64,000 nucleotides of DNA from Pleurodeles waltl. Taxonomy: Eukaryota; Chordata; Amphibia; Caudata; Salamandridae. Below are positions 53,782 to 64,000 of this stretch, piece by piece (within the stretch, counting starts at the first letter, position 1; every line of letters starts with the position of its first letter). A program made the position numbers and the translations under genes. The notes below the pieces were generated by a model. That model was not told the DNA's origin and searched no databases. It saw nothing but the letters and a program-made list of their open reading frames with translations. The stretch covers positions 25,269,426 to 25,333,425 of the forward strand of contig NC_090447.1 of the NCBI RefSeq assembly GCF_031143425.1. Reading direction: 5' to 3'.

Positions 53782-55199
53782 TGTTACCGCAGAGAAGACT
53801 ACGCAGCAGACAATACACTGTAACCACGAAGGTAACAGTAACTCCCTCGAAGATAACCGTTTCGAATGCACGGAAAAAAGGGAACTGTCATCGGCACGTC
53901 GGCGAGGACTTCTTATTGCCTGTATGACGTCAGACGGCGTCGCGTGGGCTAGAGTGACGTCCTCGTCGACGTGCAGAGACTAGTAAGAAGATTTCCGTCA
54001 AATGCTGGCGCCATGGGAGTATTCATCAGGTGAGGAATCCACAGGTAGTTGTATCCATCAGAATACTGAATTTAGGGGTGTGTTTAGGTCTGGGAGGGCA
54101 GTAGCCAATGACTACTGTCCTTGAGGGTGGCTACACCCTCTTTGTGCCTCCTCCCTGTGGAGAGGGGGGAACATCCCTAATCCTATTGGGGGAATCCTCC
54201 AAACTCAAGATGGAGGAGTTCTCAAGGCAGGGGTCACCTCAGCTCAGGACACCTTAGAGGCTGTCCTGACTGGTGGGTGACTCCTCCTTGTTTTTCTCAT
54301 TATCTCCTCCACCCTTGCCGCCAAAAGTGGGGGCAGTGGCCGGAGGGGCGGGCATCTGAACTAGCTGGGATGTCCTGGGGCGCTGTAACAAAAGGGGTGA
54401 GCCAGTTCCTGCAGGGGGGGGGGTGAGAAGCACCTCCACCCAGTACAGGCTTTGTTTCTGGCCACGGAGTGACAAAGGCACTCTCCCCATGTGGCCAGCA
54501 ACATGTCTGGTGTGTGGCAGGCTGGCAGAAACCGGTCAGCCTATACTAGAAGTCGGGTAGGTATTCATGGGGCATCTCTAAGATGTCCTCTGGGTGTATG
54601 TTACAATAAATTGAACACTGGCATCAGTGTGCATTTATTGTGCTGAGAAGTTTGATACCAAACTTCCCAGTTTTCAGTGCAGCCATTAAGGAACTGTGGA
54701 GTTTGTGTTTGACAAACTCCCAGACCATATACTCTTATGGCTACCCTGTACTTACAATGTCTATGGTTTTATTTAGACACTGTAGGGGCACGGAGCTCAT
54801 GCACATATGCCCTCTCCTGTGGTATAGTGCACCCTGCCTTAAGGCTGTAAGGCCTGTTAGAGGGGTGCTTACCTATGCCACAGGCAGTGTGAGGTTGGCA
54901 TGGCACTCTGAGGGGAGTGCCATGTCGACTTAGTCATTTTCTCCCTACCAGCACACACAAGCTGAGAGGCAGTGTGCATGTGCTGAGTGAGGGGTCCCTA
55001 GGGTGGCATAAGACATGCTGCAGCCCTTAGAGACCTTCCCTGGCATCAGGGCCCTTGGTACCAGGGGTACCAGTTACAAGGGACTTACCTGAGTGACAGG
55101 GTTGTGCCAATTGTGGAGACAAAGGTAAGGTTTAAGGAAAGAACACTGGTGCTGGGGCCTGGTTAGCAGGGTCCCAGCACACTTTCAAATCATAACTTA

Positions 55200-55574
55200 G
55201 CTGTTCTGGAGAGGACAAGGGGTGGGGGAATCTGGGGAGGGAGTGGGAGTGGGGAAGACCCCTATCAGTTACAGGGAAGGGATTCCCTGTCACTGACAGT
55301 GCCTACCGCAATGGTTTTCGTGGCGGTAAGGAAGCCATATTAACCATGGTGGTAGGCGGGGTCATAATCCAGCAGGCGGTACAGTGACAGCCGTTGGGCT
55401 GGAGATTGATATCTCCAGTCTGGTGGCCGTTACCGCCGTGGTGGCCGGTGTGGTACTCTGGTGGTTTGGTTTCAGCCAAACCGCCAACGTATTAATATGG
55501 TGGAAAGTACCGTCAGACTATTGGCAGTCCTTTCCACCATATTATCGCCGACCGCCAGGGTCATAATGAGGGTC
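55200..55574. mobile_element. Harbinger MITE fragment (right part)
   Basis: It matches the right 0.35 kb of the MITEs at 41080 and 46065, including the TCAGTTACAGGGAAGGGATT palindrome region, paired GGCGGT motifs and a right end CCGCCAGGGTCATAATGAGG. The left half is absent. It abuts the truncated LTR_B directly. Confidence 0.85.
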
Positions 55575-55930
55575 TAGTGGTGATCAATTTTCTAGATGAA
55601 TTGTTTGAATTAGAATCATTCCCCTCAACACTTCTTTCAGACAATGGAGTGCACTTCACGTCAGGTATGGTAGGAAGAGTTTCTAAGAGAAAGGGGTATA
55701 AAACATGAAAAGGCTGCTCTCTATCAGCCTAAGAGTAATTTGAGTAGTGGAATGCATTATAAAAGTAGTGAAGGAGTGTTTGCAGCAAGATATGAGTAGT
55801 GGGTTTGACTGGGAGTGTGAGCTGAGAAAGAAAGTTCGGGAATACTCACCTCACACTCGTTTACCAGTGTCACGCTATTTCACTTGTTCAAAGGCATACT
55901 GCCCAACAATGAGGTGATACCTGGATGGGT
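55575..55930 (+). pseudogene. Gypsy-type integrase fragment
   Basis: Plus-strand translation gives FLDELFELESFPSTLLSDNG followed by VHFTSG, the second-Asp region of a retroviral-type integrase core, then with frameshifts a YQPKSN stretch where the catalytic Glu region would be, and a TRLPVSRYF-like tail. It is on the strand of the Gypsy gag at 30744, so both may be remains of one element split by the Gmr1-like copy. Confidence 0.6.
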
Positions 55931-57879
55931 AAGAATGATGGTAGATGACCGAATAGGAAAGGTGGAAGGATGGAGACAGAGAGAGAAAAGGAAAAATTGA
56001 TATGGAGAAAGAGTTTGTATGATGTAAGAAAGGCTGTAAATGACACTACTGTGAATGTTGGTGACTGGGTCAAAATAAAAATCACCAAGGAGAAGTGGCA
56101 ACCTGCTCAAACTTTCTCAACCAATGAAGGTGATTAAATTGTTAAAAAATACGTTGAAAACGAGTGATCACAAAATATGGAATGCGAACAGAATAGCCAA
56201 ATACTACCCTGTTGATACTGCTCCAAGTTACTTTAGATAAGACTCAAGTGAGTGAAAGTTCTGGACTGAGGCCACATCAAACAAGAAATGTACCTTTATG
56301 AATTAAAGACTATATTTCAACCTCCAGATTACTGCTGAGCTCATTTTATTGATAATATATGATTTCTTATTTGTTGGTTGCATATTTTGGGAGAGCAGTG
56401 ATGTGGTGTTCTATAAATTAAAACTAATTAGGTTTAGAATGTTGTGGATGTTGCTAGGCTAGAATGCTGAGTTAGGGCCCAGCTCAGATGACAGTTGTGC
56501 CTCGCTTCAGCTTGTTGGGGTTTCATATGTACTTGTATCTTATATTAAACATATGTTATAATTTAAACACCATGTGGATGTCATCTATATACTACTTAAC
56601 AGTGGCACAGTTGGACTACGTGATAGCCTTGCGCTGCCGCAGAAGAGATGAATGGATGCTACCCCTGTGTGCTCATGTCAATTTCTTTCTTTCTGCATCC
56701 TTCAATGCCAATCCAGAGATCCACTCCCAACTTTGTTCCTACTACCAACACCTTAATTCCACATAGAGTGCCATGGAAAGTGTCTCTACCAATATAAAAG
56801 GCATTAAATCGTACCACCACTACAGAAAGCAGATACTGGCCCCAAATCCACCCAAGGTTTGCTTTTGGTGCCTCAGTTCCGGTCACAACTAGTATGCCAT
56901 GATGCACACAAAGGATCAGGGAGAGTGAGGCAAAACTCTACATAGTGGAAGAGAAGAAAAGGTCACGCTTGCACCAATGTTCCTGATCGAAGTTATGGGG
57001 CCGTTTCCCTCTCCAAATCGCAGCACCAATCCTGTGACAGACCCTAATCTTTATCAAGGCCAAATGGCACAAAAGTGCAAGAAGGCCAAGCATGATCTGC
57101 ATCCTTCTTATCACTCCAAGTCAGGTGAAATGCTGCACAGTTAGCACTCCACAGGCCCATTGCCACTAGTCTTTGGACTTCGAGTCCATCCTAAATTTGT
57201 CCTGGTGCACCCTATGATCCTCTGGCCGGTATCAAAACTGCATCAGACAGTGCCCTTTAATGTGGTCACGCCGTAACTCTTGAAGGCTATGGCGGTTTTA
57301 AATGGAGTGTCTTCTGCACCCAAATGGAGAGCCTTCTGGTCCACAAAGACCCAGGGCCAATAGTTATGTTTCTGCCAGAATGTCCCTCCTAAGCTCGGCC
57401 TCCTTCTGATTTCTTCCTGGCACCAACCCTTTGCTCCACTCCAACCCAAGGGCCACACTGGTCACATTGGAGCCAACCCCAACTAAGTGGTGCCCACACT
57501 GGATCAGGTTTCAACACCTGTCTCTCATTCAGAGCCCACACCAGACCTATGTCAGACTACAGGATCACCACATTACAGCCCTCAAACTTGGAGCATGACC
57601 CCCAACTGCCCCATAAGGACAGTACTAATGGAAGCTGGATGCCTTCTTTGGCTTCAATTCTGATGCAGTTTAAGTGTTTTAGAGCACATCACACAGCAAT
57701 GATGATGATGAGGAGGCTGACAATTTTATCCCCCCTCATTACTATCGTGCTAGGTTATGAGACATACAAGATGCTAGTGAGTTGGACACTTCACCCGAGA
57801 GAGATTGAGAAGCTACAGCAGGTCCATCCACAGAAGAAAACACCTCCTTTGCATGGTTGTCTGCAGGACAGCACACGTT
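55931..57879. other. Unassigned sequence, possibly old retroelement remains
   Basis: 55930-56300 may be the tail of the Gypsy relic. 56480-56790 has short frames with no domain. 56990-57130 has weak likeness to the N-terminal region of DIRS gag on the plus strand (PVTDPN..., then a Lys-rich stretch), so the DIRS relic that is clear from 57880 may begin here. Confidence 0.35.
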
Positions 57880-59338
57880 CTTAATTTCCAGCTTTCCATG
57901 TTAGAAACTAAAGCTAATCTGTTGAAAGAAATCTTGCAGCCCAGGCCTGCCAAATTGGAGCCCTTGCTGCTTTTCAAGAAGGCTTTAACACTTCAATGTG
58001 GCTAGAAGAAACTGGTAACCTAGCTTTTTTTTTAACCAATATGTGCCGTCGGAAGGTCTGGTGGTGCAAAACTCCACGAGGAATGTGAAAACGAATCCCT
58101 TCTGCTCTGCCAAGTTGAGGGTCAAAGTGCAATGGCATATTCAGCAATAAAGTATTTTTGATATGCCAATTTAGTCTTATGGTCTACCCGCAGGCTATTG
58201 TATGCAGACTGTTTGGAGCATGGCTAGCGAGATCTTGCTTGCTGTCCTTGAGCAATTCAGGACAACCTTCCCCAAATGATTCAGGATGGAATAGATACTG
58301 CCAAATATGTAGTGAGGGCCATGCCGTGGCCCCCAGTTTTGTGCTCAGGCATCATGCTCATATGGACTACTGGATTCAGATAATTCCAAGGCATCTCTAA
58401 TGAACATGGAGCCAGACTTTTGGCAAAAAATGGCAACTAGATGTAAAGCTTCAATGATTGCTATGTTACAGCTCACTCACTAGGCTTGCTTTCATCCGTC
58501 TGTCAGTTTCACCCATAGTACAGAAAGTTTAGAGGCTCTCTAGCTAGGTCTGGCCTATCAATAATAGCAGACTTCACAGACACTTCAGTATACAGCTCAG
58601 ACTTTTCACAGCCCTAGTGGACGCCGTGGTGGCTGATGCCACAGACATCACCAACTAAATTAATCTTCCACTTCCTCCTCACCAGTGCCAGTGACTTCCA
58701 AGCCCCCTGATTCCCTCTTACAGGACCACATACAGCTGGCAGGATTTGATGTTTCCTACCTAGCTGGAAAACCATCACTTCAGATCGATGGGTGCTGCAA
58801 ATTTTATATAAAAGGTTATGCCATTCATTTCATCAAGCCCTTGTTTCCCACCCATGTCTACTCAGGTTTTCAAAGATCATGCTATTTTCCCAAGAAGACA
58901 AGCTGCTTCTGGCCAAATAGGCAATTTAGAGGGAACTTTACTTAGAGATGGGGGAGGGGTTTTGAACTTCCCTCCTCCTGGTGCCCAAGAAAAAGAGAGG
59001 GCTCAGACTGACTTCGGTTCTTCACCCACTTCACTCCCACAGACGCGACCTTTGGTTTGTGGTGGTGTTAGAGTATTTCCAATGTGCCAACCTGCGCTTC
59101 AACCTCACTTCCATCCTCGAGTAATTGCAGAGGTAATAGCATTTGTCATAGCCCTTCATCGCTGGTTTGGAATACATGTATACTCATACCTCAATGACTA
59201 GCTCCTCAATGCAGGCTTGTCGCTCTTAGTCGGACAACAGTCACCCTTCTGTTGGCCCTGGGATTTTCCATCTCCTTACCAAAGTGTCTTTTTAGTGTAT
59301 CCATCAGAAAGAGCATTACAAAAAGTAATTAACCTATT
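57880..59338 (+). mobile_element. Old DIRS relic, plus strand, internally deleted
   Basis: 57895-58010 translates to METKANLLKEILQ...AKLEPLLLFKKALTLQ, matching the DIRS gag stretch NLLTEVLHP...AEPLLPFNEALLDP of copies 1 and 2. 58270-58370 keeps a DTAKYVVRAM-like match to the later gag helix. 59130-59290 resembles RT after the PFGLTSAP box (VIAEVIAF, IHVYSYLND for YLDD, then WDFPSPYQ). Right after this the sequence jumps to GTGTATCCATCAGAAAGAGC and ...AGTAATTAAC, the inverse of a DIRS left terminus, so RNase H and recombinase are deleted. Many stops. Confidence 0.65.
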
Positions 59339-59709
59339 GCTTTACTCACAGCCTATGTGTCAGACCCTTTTGTAAAGTAAATAAATAAATAAAAAGGAGG
59401 TAAATATTCAGGGTTTCCTTTGAAAATCCACCCATTTGCTCTAATTGTATTCTGATTCTGTTCAATGTATTTGAAGTTGCGTTTTGTACCTTTAAAGATA
59501 GATGGTGACAGGAGATCAGAGTGGTACATTCAATGCTAACATGCTACCTGTTTCAACCACAAATATATATATTTTTAACATGCCACGATTAACATAATCA
59601 CACCTGTGCACAGATTTGAGAAGAATGAGTTTAAATGCAGAACACTGTAAGCTCACTTTATAATTAAGAATAAACTGAATACAAGAAAAAGAGTATTGAA
59701 AGAACCGAC
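59339..59709. other. AT-rich intron-like sequence
   Basis: No repeat family or coding signal apart from a short AAATAAATAAATAAA run near 59380. It lies on the downstream side of the TRPM-like exon and may be native intron. Confidence 0.4.
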
Positions 59710-59855
59710 CTGGACTCCGCCATGAGACATAAAGTCTGTAGCATTGGCATCCACAGCCAGCTGCAGGCAACTGCTTCCTCCCCAGGCAACAGACACTCGT
59801 GTCAGGAGCTCCTCTGCATAGTTTTCATTTTTGAAATAGCACTCTGAAAACACCC
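59710..59855 (-). CDS. Probable host exon of a TRPM-family cation channel (TRPM2/TRPM8-like)
   Basis: The minus strand has an acceptor-like TTGATTTTAG ending at 59856, 146 nt of open frame, and a CAG|GTCGGT donor-like edge at 59710. The translation contains VFSECYFKNENYAEELLTRV, then VAWGGSSCLQLAVDANATDF and a final SHGGVQ. The pattern (F-S/T-E-C-Y, a Leu-Leu pair, AWG...CL.LA, then GVQ at an exon end) is that of the cytosolic N-terminal region of TRPM channels, upstream of the membrane domain, closest as far as I can recall to TRPM2 or TRPM8. The exon is not a multiple of three, so it is spliced in phase with neighbours outside the window. The family is likely, the exact paralog uncertain. 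A processed copy is unlikely because intron-like sequence bounds both sides. Confidence 0.68.
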
Positions 59856-60125
59856 CTAAAATCAAGGAATTCAATGGTAACCTTAGTTTACCTACAAGTT
59901 TATATTAATTGAATTATTAAATTCAACAATAGCTCCACCTATGCACGAGATCCCTTAACATACAACTGTATATTCATAAAATGTTAAATGATTACACAAA
60001 GAATAAATGCAAGTAGGAAGCTAGATGTCTTTGTTTTAAAAGTAAAGTCAATTTGGAAAAAAATTTAACATTTTGCTACTTTAAACCCTCCTCACAAAGA
60101 GAAAAATGATGCAACTAGTCCCAAA
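59856..60125. other. AT-rich intron-like sequence upstream of the TRPM-like exon
   Basis: Nothing repetitive was recognised between the exon acceptor and the left end of DIRS copy 3. Probably native intron. Confidence 0.4.
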
Positions 60126-60440
60126 GAACAAGTTACTTACCTTCGGTAACGCTTTTTCTGGGGGATAAAATAGCTAACTGTGGATTCCTCACCTTATGAA
60201 TTCACCCTTGCGCCAGCATCCGATGGAAAATCTTCTTCCCAGCTCTCCATGTCGACGAGGACGTCACAATTGCATGGCTCCACAAGACTCCGTCTGACTT
60301 CACCGTGCCAATAAGAGGTCCTCATCGGCGTGCTGACGTCAGTTTCACCCATTTTTTAACGTGCCTTTGAGGCGAACAGGTGAGAAACGAGTCCACAATG
60401 ACTCCAATAACTACATATATACATAAAGCCTTCATGATGC

Positions 60441-61583
60441 TGTAGGAAGTTGGCTCTGTATGTACTATTTCAAAGTAAGAAATAGTGTGCACAGAGTCCA
60501 AGGTTTCCCCTTAGAGGTAAGTGGCAAAAAGAGATAATTCTAATGCTCTATTTTGTGGTAGTGTGGTCGAGCAGTAGGCTTAAGCATTTGTTGTACACAC
60601 ACAGGCAATAAATGAGGAACACACACTTAAAGACAAATTCCAGGCCAATAGGTTTTTATATAGAAAAATATATTTAAGAACCACAGGTTCAAGATTTACA
60701 ATCAATACTTGGGGCTCACCGCCAGGTGTTACAGTTCCTGCAGGGGGAGGTGAGAAGCACCTCCACCCAGTACATGCTTTGTTCCTGGCCACAGAGTGAC
60801 AAAGGCACTCTCCCCATGTGGCCAGCAACATGTCTGGTGTGTGGCAGGCTGGCAAAAACTAGTCATCCCACCCTGGAATTCGGGTATGTTTTCAGGGGGC
60901 ATCTCTAAGATGCCCTCTGGGTGTATTTCACAATAACATGTACACTGGCATCAGTGTGCATTTATTGTGCTGAGAAGTTTGATACCAAACTTCACAGTTT
61001 TCAGTGTAGCCATTATGGTGCTGTGGAGTTAGTGTATGACAGACTCCCAGACCATATATTCTTATGGCTACCCTGCACTTACAATGTCTAAGGTTTTGCT
61101 TAGACACTGTAGGGGCACAGTGCTCATGCACCTATGCCCTCACCTGTGGTATAGTGCACCCTGCCTTAGGGCTGTAAGGCCTGCTAGAGGGGTGACTTAT
61201 CTATGCCTGAGGTAGTGTGAGGTTGGCATGGCACTCTGAGGGGAATGCCATGTCGACTTAGTCATTTTCTCCCCACCAGCACACACAAGCTGGCAAGCAG
61301 TGTGTATGTGCTGAGTGAGGGGTGCCCAGGGTGGCATAAGACATGCTGCAGCCTTTAGAGACCTTCCCTGGCATCAGGGCCCTTGGTACCAGGGGTACCA
61401 GTTACAAGGGACTTGCCTGGGTGCCAGGGTTGTGCCAACTGTGGAGAGAAAGGTACAGTTTAGGGAAAGAACACTGGTGCTGGGGCCTGGTTAGCAGGCC
61501 TCAGCACACATTCAAATCATAACTTGGCATCAGCAAAGGAAAAAAGTCAGGGGGTAACCATGCCAAGGAGGCATTTCCTTACA
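60441..61583 (-). repeat. Solo LTR_B with 5-bp target duplication GATGC
   Basis: The ends TGTAGGAAGTTGGCTCTG and GGCATTTCCTTACA are flanked on both sides by GATGC (60436-60440 and 61584-61588). Compared with the 3' LTR at 31012 it lacks about 1.5 kb of interior (the jump is near 60700, between motifs found at about 31300 and 33665). A solo LTR arises by recombination between the two LTRs of a full insertion; orientation is given as that of the Gmr1-like element. Confidence 0.93.
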
Positions 61584-61606
61584 GATGCAACATAATCAAA
61601 ACTACC

Positions 61607-61661
<55 letters not shown>

Positions 61662-61680
61662 CACACACACATATATATAC
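61607..61680. repeat. (TA)n microsatellite in DIRS copy 3
   Basis: Imperfect TA repeats with an ACACAC segment, in the AT-rich tract that sits between terminal repeat and internal complementary region in all DIRS copies here. Confidence 0.9.
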
Positions 61681-61750
61681 AGAAAAAGTATCAATATATA
61701 CATACATTTATACAACCCCAAATCGAAGTGCAATCAGACAGGCAACGGGG

Positions 61751-61812
61751 ACCGAAGGTAAGTAACTTGTTCTTTTGATGGATACAAACTACCTGTGGGT
61801 TACTCACCTTAT
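61751..61812. repeat. DIRS copy 3 internal complementary region (partial)
   Basis: It reads CGAAGGTAAGTAACTTGTTC then TTTTGATGGATACAAACTAC, again a joined pair of inverted termini. The first half is shorter than in the other copies: about 45 nt are missing after GGCAACGGGGA, so the outermost part alone remains. Confidence 0.8.
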
Positions 61813-62000
61813 GAATAGAGTCCCAAAGCAGTACCACACTCGGAGGTGGGTGCCTGTTTGATTACACCAAGAAATCCTGTCAAACAGATCGTCCAAAATG
61901 GCCATCCCTCCGAACCTCAGAGTCCAAGCAGTAATGCTTTGCAAAGGTATGGAGGAATGCCCAAGTTGCCGCCTTGCAAATATCAACCACTGGAACCCCC

Positions 62001-64000
62001 TGTAGGAAAGTATCATCTTGCCTGGCATGTTACCCCCATTTTTCACTGTATATATGTTGTTTTAGTTGTATGTGTCATTGGGACCCTGCCAGACAGGGCC
62101 CCAGTGCTCATAAGTGTACCCTGAATGTGTTACCTGTGTTATTACTAACTGTCTCACTGAGGCTCTGCTATCCAGAACCTCAGTGGTTATGCTCTCTCAT
62201 TTCTTTCAAATTGTCACTAACAGGCTAGTGACCAATTTCACCAATTTACATTGGCACACTGGAACACCCTTATAATTCCCTAGTATATGGTACTGAGGTA
62301 CCCAGGGTATTGGGGTTCCAGGAGATCCCTATGGGCTGCAGCATTTCTTTTGCCACCCATAGGGAGCTCTGACAATTTTTACACAGGCCTGCCACTGCAG
62401 CCTGAGGGAAATAACGTCCACGTTATTTCACAGCCAATTACCACTGCACTTAAGTAACTTATAAGTCACCTATATGTCTAACCTTTACCTGGTAAAGGTT
62501 AGATGCAAAGTTACTTATTGTGTGGGCACCCTGGCACTAGCCAAGGTGCCCCCACATTGTTCAGGGCAAATTCCCCGGACTTTGTGAGTGCGGGGACACC
62601 ATTACACGTGTGCACTACACATAGGTCAATACCTATGTGTAGCTTCACAATGGTAACTCCGAATATGGCCATGTAACATGTCTATGATCATGGAATTGCC
62701 CCCTCTATGCCATCCTGGCATTGTTGGCACCCATGATCCCACGGGTCTGTAGCTCAGATCTGGGTACTGCCAAACTACCTTTCCCGGGGTTTTACTGCAG
62801 CTGCTGTTGCTGCCAACCCCTCAGACAGGTTTCTGCCCTCCTGGGGTCCAGCCAGGCTTGGCCCAGGATGGCAGAACAAAGGACTTCCTCAGAGAGAGGG
62901 TGTGACACCCTCTCCCTTTGGAAAAAGGTGTCAGGGCTGGGGAGGAGTAGCCTCCCCCAGCCTCTGGAAATGCTTTCATGGGCACAGATGGTGCCCATTT
63001 CTTCATAAGCCAGTCTACACCGGTTCAGGGACCCCTCAGCCCTGCTCTGGCGCGAAACTGGACAAAGGAAAGGGGAGTGACCACTCCCCTGACCTGCACC
63101 TCCCCTGGGAGGTGCCCAGAGCTCCTCCAGTGTGCTCCAGACCTCTGCCATCTTGGAAACAGAGGTGCTGCTGGCACACTGGACTGCTCTGAGTGGCCAG
63201 GGCCAGCAGGTGACGTCAGAGACTCCTTCTGATAGGCTCCTTCAGGTGTTGCTAGCCTATCTTCTCTCCTAAGTAGCCAAACCCTCTTTTCTGGCTATGT
63301 AGGGTCTCTGCTTTGGGGATTTCCTTAGATAACGAATGCAAGAGCTCATCCGAGTTCCTCTGCATCTCTCTCTTCACCTTCTGCCAAGGAATCGACTGCT
63401 GACCGCGCTGGAAGCCTGCAAAACTGCAACAAAGTAGCGAAGACGACTACTGCAACTATGTAACGCTGATCCTGCCGCCTTCTCGACTGTTTTCCTGGTG
63501 GTGCATGCTGTGGGGGTAGTCTGCCTCCTCTCTGCACTAGAAGCTCCGAAGAAATCTCCCGTGGGTCGATGGAATCTTCCCCCTGCTACTGCAGGCACCA
63601 AAGAACTGCATCACCGGTACCCTGGGTCTCCTCTCAGCACGACGAGCGAGGTCCCTTGAATCCAGCGACTCTGTCCAAGTGACTCCCACAGTCCAGTGAC
63701 TCTTCAGTCCAAGTTTGGTGGAGGTAAGTCCTTGCCTCCCCACGCCAGACTGCATTGCTGGGAACCGCGACTTTTGCAGCTACTCCGACCTCTGTGCACT
63801 TCCGGCGGAAATCCTTTGTGCACAGCCAAGCCTGGGTCCACGGCACTCTAACCTGCATTGCACAACCTCCTGAGTTGTCCTCCGGCGGCGTGGGACTCCT
63901 TTGTGCAACTTCGGGTGAGCACTGTTTCAGTCCTCTTCGTAGTGCCTGTTCCGGCACTTCTGCGGGTGCTGCCTGCTTCTGAGAGGGCTCCTTGTCTTGC
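62001..64000 (+). repeat. LTR_A, running off the window
   Basis: It begins TGTAGGAAAGTATCATC at 62001 inside the DIRS copy 3 recombinase region and matches the copy at 40656-44586 in order. It contains the uninterrupted site AACGTCCACGTTATTTCACAG (62410) that corresponds to the MITE insertion point of the other copy. No protein coding is recognised in its short frames. The remaining 3' part and any internal element region are outside. Confidence 0.82.

Larger units (their letters stand above)
48018..54063 (-). mobile_element. DIRS-type retrotransposon copy 2 (6.0 kb), structurally complete
   Basis: Bounded by GAACGAGTTAC (48018) and CCATCAGAA (54063). It has terminal inverted repeats (about 48018-48240 and 53875-54063), an internal complementary region, and three overlapping minus-strand frames: gag, RT-RNase H and tyrosine recombinase, none with an internal stop. 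The flanks rejoin as CCCTAAA|TACTGAATTTA, matching the 3' LTR_B (CCATAAATACTAAATTTA), so insertion left no target duplication and no loss. The copy could be autonomous. Its 5-6 kb alignment to copy 1 shows the same layout. Confidence 0.95.
31012..55199 (-). mobile_element. Gmr1-like Gypsy retrotransposon, expanded to 24 kb by nested insertions
   Basis: On the minus strand the order is 5' LTR_B (55199-45650), leader, gag (45340-44587), protease (40655-40322 and 37215-36870), integrase, RT, RNase H (36870-34584), polypurine-like tract, 3' LTR_B (34537-31012). Integrase precedes RT, the order that defines Gmr1-like Gypsy elements. Both LTRs belong to one family and align over their length (roughly 93 percent identity in the first 300 bp by eye). 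Insertions inside it: a LINE in the 3' LTR, a 3.1-kb unclassified block in the protease, LTR_A with a Harbinger MITE between protease and gag, and a Harbinger MITE plus DIRS copy 2 in the 5' LTR. That all parts belong to one copy is inference from order, strand and LTR pairing. Confidence 0.72.
45650..55199 (-). repeat. LTR_B, 5' LTR of the Gmr1-like element, in three pieces
   Basis: The pieces are 45650-46064, 46969-48017 and 54064-55199, split by a Harbinger MITE and DIRS copy 2. Each piece aligns in order with the 3' LTR (31012-34537). The inner edge is TGTAGGAAGTTGAC. The outer 60-70 bp, including the TTCCTTACA end, are missing, replaced at 55200 by a Harbinger fragment. Confidence 0.8.
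60126..62000 (-). mobile_element. DIRS-type copy 3, truncated, interrupted by LTR_B and cut by LTR_A
   Basis: The left end GAACAAGTTACTTACCTTCG at 60126 and the left terminal repeat to 60440 match copy 1. A solo LTR_B occupies 60441-61583. The sequence resumes through an AT-rich tract and the internal complementary region (about 61751-61812), then the extreme 3' end of the recombinase gene on the minus strand, matching 21190-21380 of copy 1. At 62001 LTR_A begins. Everything further (recombinase core, RT, gag, right end) would lie beyond the window if present. Confidence 0.85.

Overview
The window reads as one stretch of a very large, repeat-saturated vertebrate genome. The mix of complete DIRS tyrosine-recombinase retrotransposons, Gmr1-like Gypsy elements, a three-gene Harbinger transposon with many GGGGGTCATT-ended relatives, and a foamy-like endogenous retrovirus points to a salamander, most likely a newt such as Pleurodeles. 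That species guess is inference from repeat content. Only one stretch looks like host coding sequence: a 146-nt exon on the minus strand at 59710-59855 whose translation resembles the cytosolic N-terminal region of TRPM cation channels. The simplest reading is that most or all of the window is intron or gene flank.

Layout. 1-8251: the right part of a large Harbinger transposon (left end outside the window) with minisatellites, a three-exon Myb/SANT gene (minus), an intact HARBI1-type DDE transposase (plus) and a two-exon Myb/SANT gene (minus). It lies inside the env gene of a minus-strand foamy-like provirus (8252-16169: truncated env, pol, gag, tRNA-Lys-like primer binding site, 1.0-kb 5' LTR). 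The provirus lies in an LTR (here called LTR_A, 16170-16913), which abuts a second LTR_A (16914-19676) that forms the 3' end of a Gmr1-like element. The RT of that element is split by DIRS copy 1 (20647-26484, degenerate). A (TA)n microsatellite, an L1-like 5' fragment and unassigned DNA follow to 30.7 kb.

31012-55199 is best read as one exploded minus-strand Gmr1-like element: 3' LTR_B, RNase H, RT, integrase (domain order IN before RT), protease, SCAN-like Gag, 5' LTR_B. It was expanded by a LINE, an unclassified 3.1-kb GC-rich insert, an LTR_A carrying a Harbinger MITE, a second Harbinger MITE, and DIRS copy 2 (48018-54063). DIRS copy 2 keeps all of its open frames and its terminal and internal repeats. 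55200-59340 holds a Harbinger fragment, a Gypsy integrase relic and an old plus-strand DIRS relic. After the TRPM-like exon come DIRS copy 3 (60126-62000), itself hit by a solo LTR_B with a 5-bp target duplication, and another LTR_A running off the window.

The nests give internal controls. Paralogous LTRs in the same window show the empty sites of the LINE, DIRS and Harbinger insertions, so insertion order and target-site behaviour can be read directly from sequence. All calls come from reading translations and repeats by eye; family names rest on recognisable motifs, not database hits.
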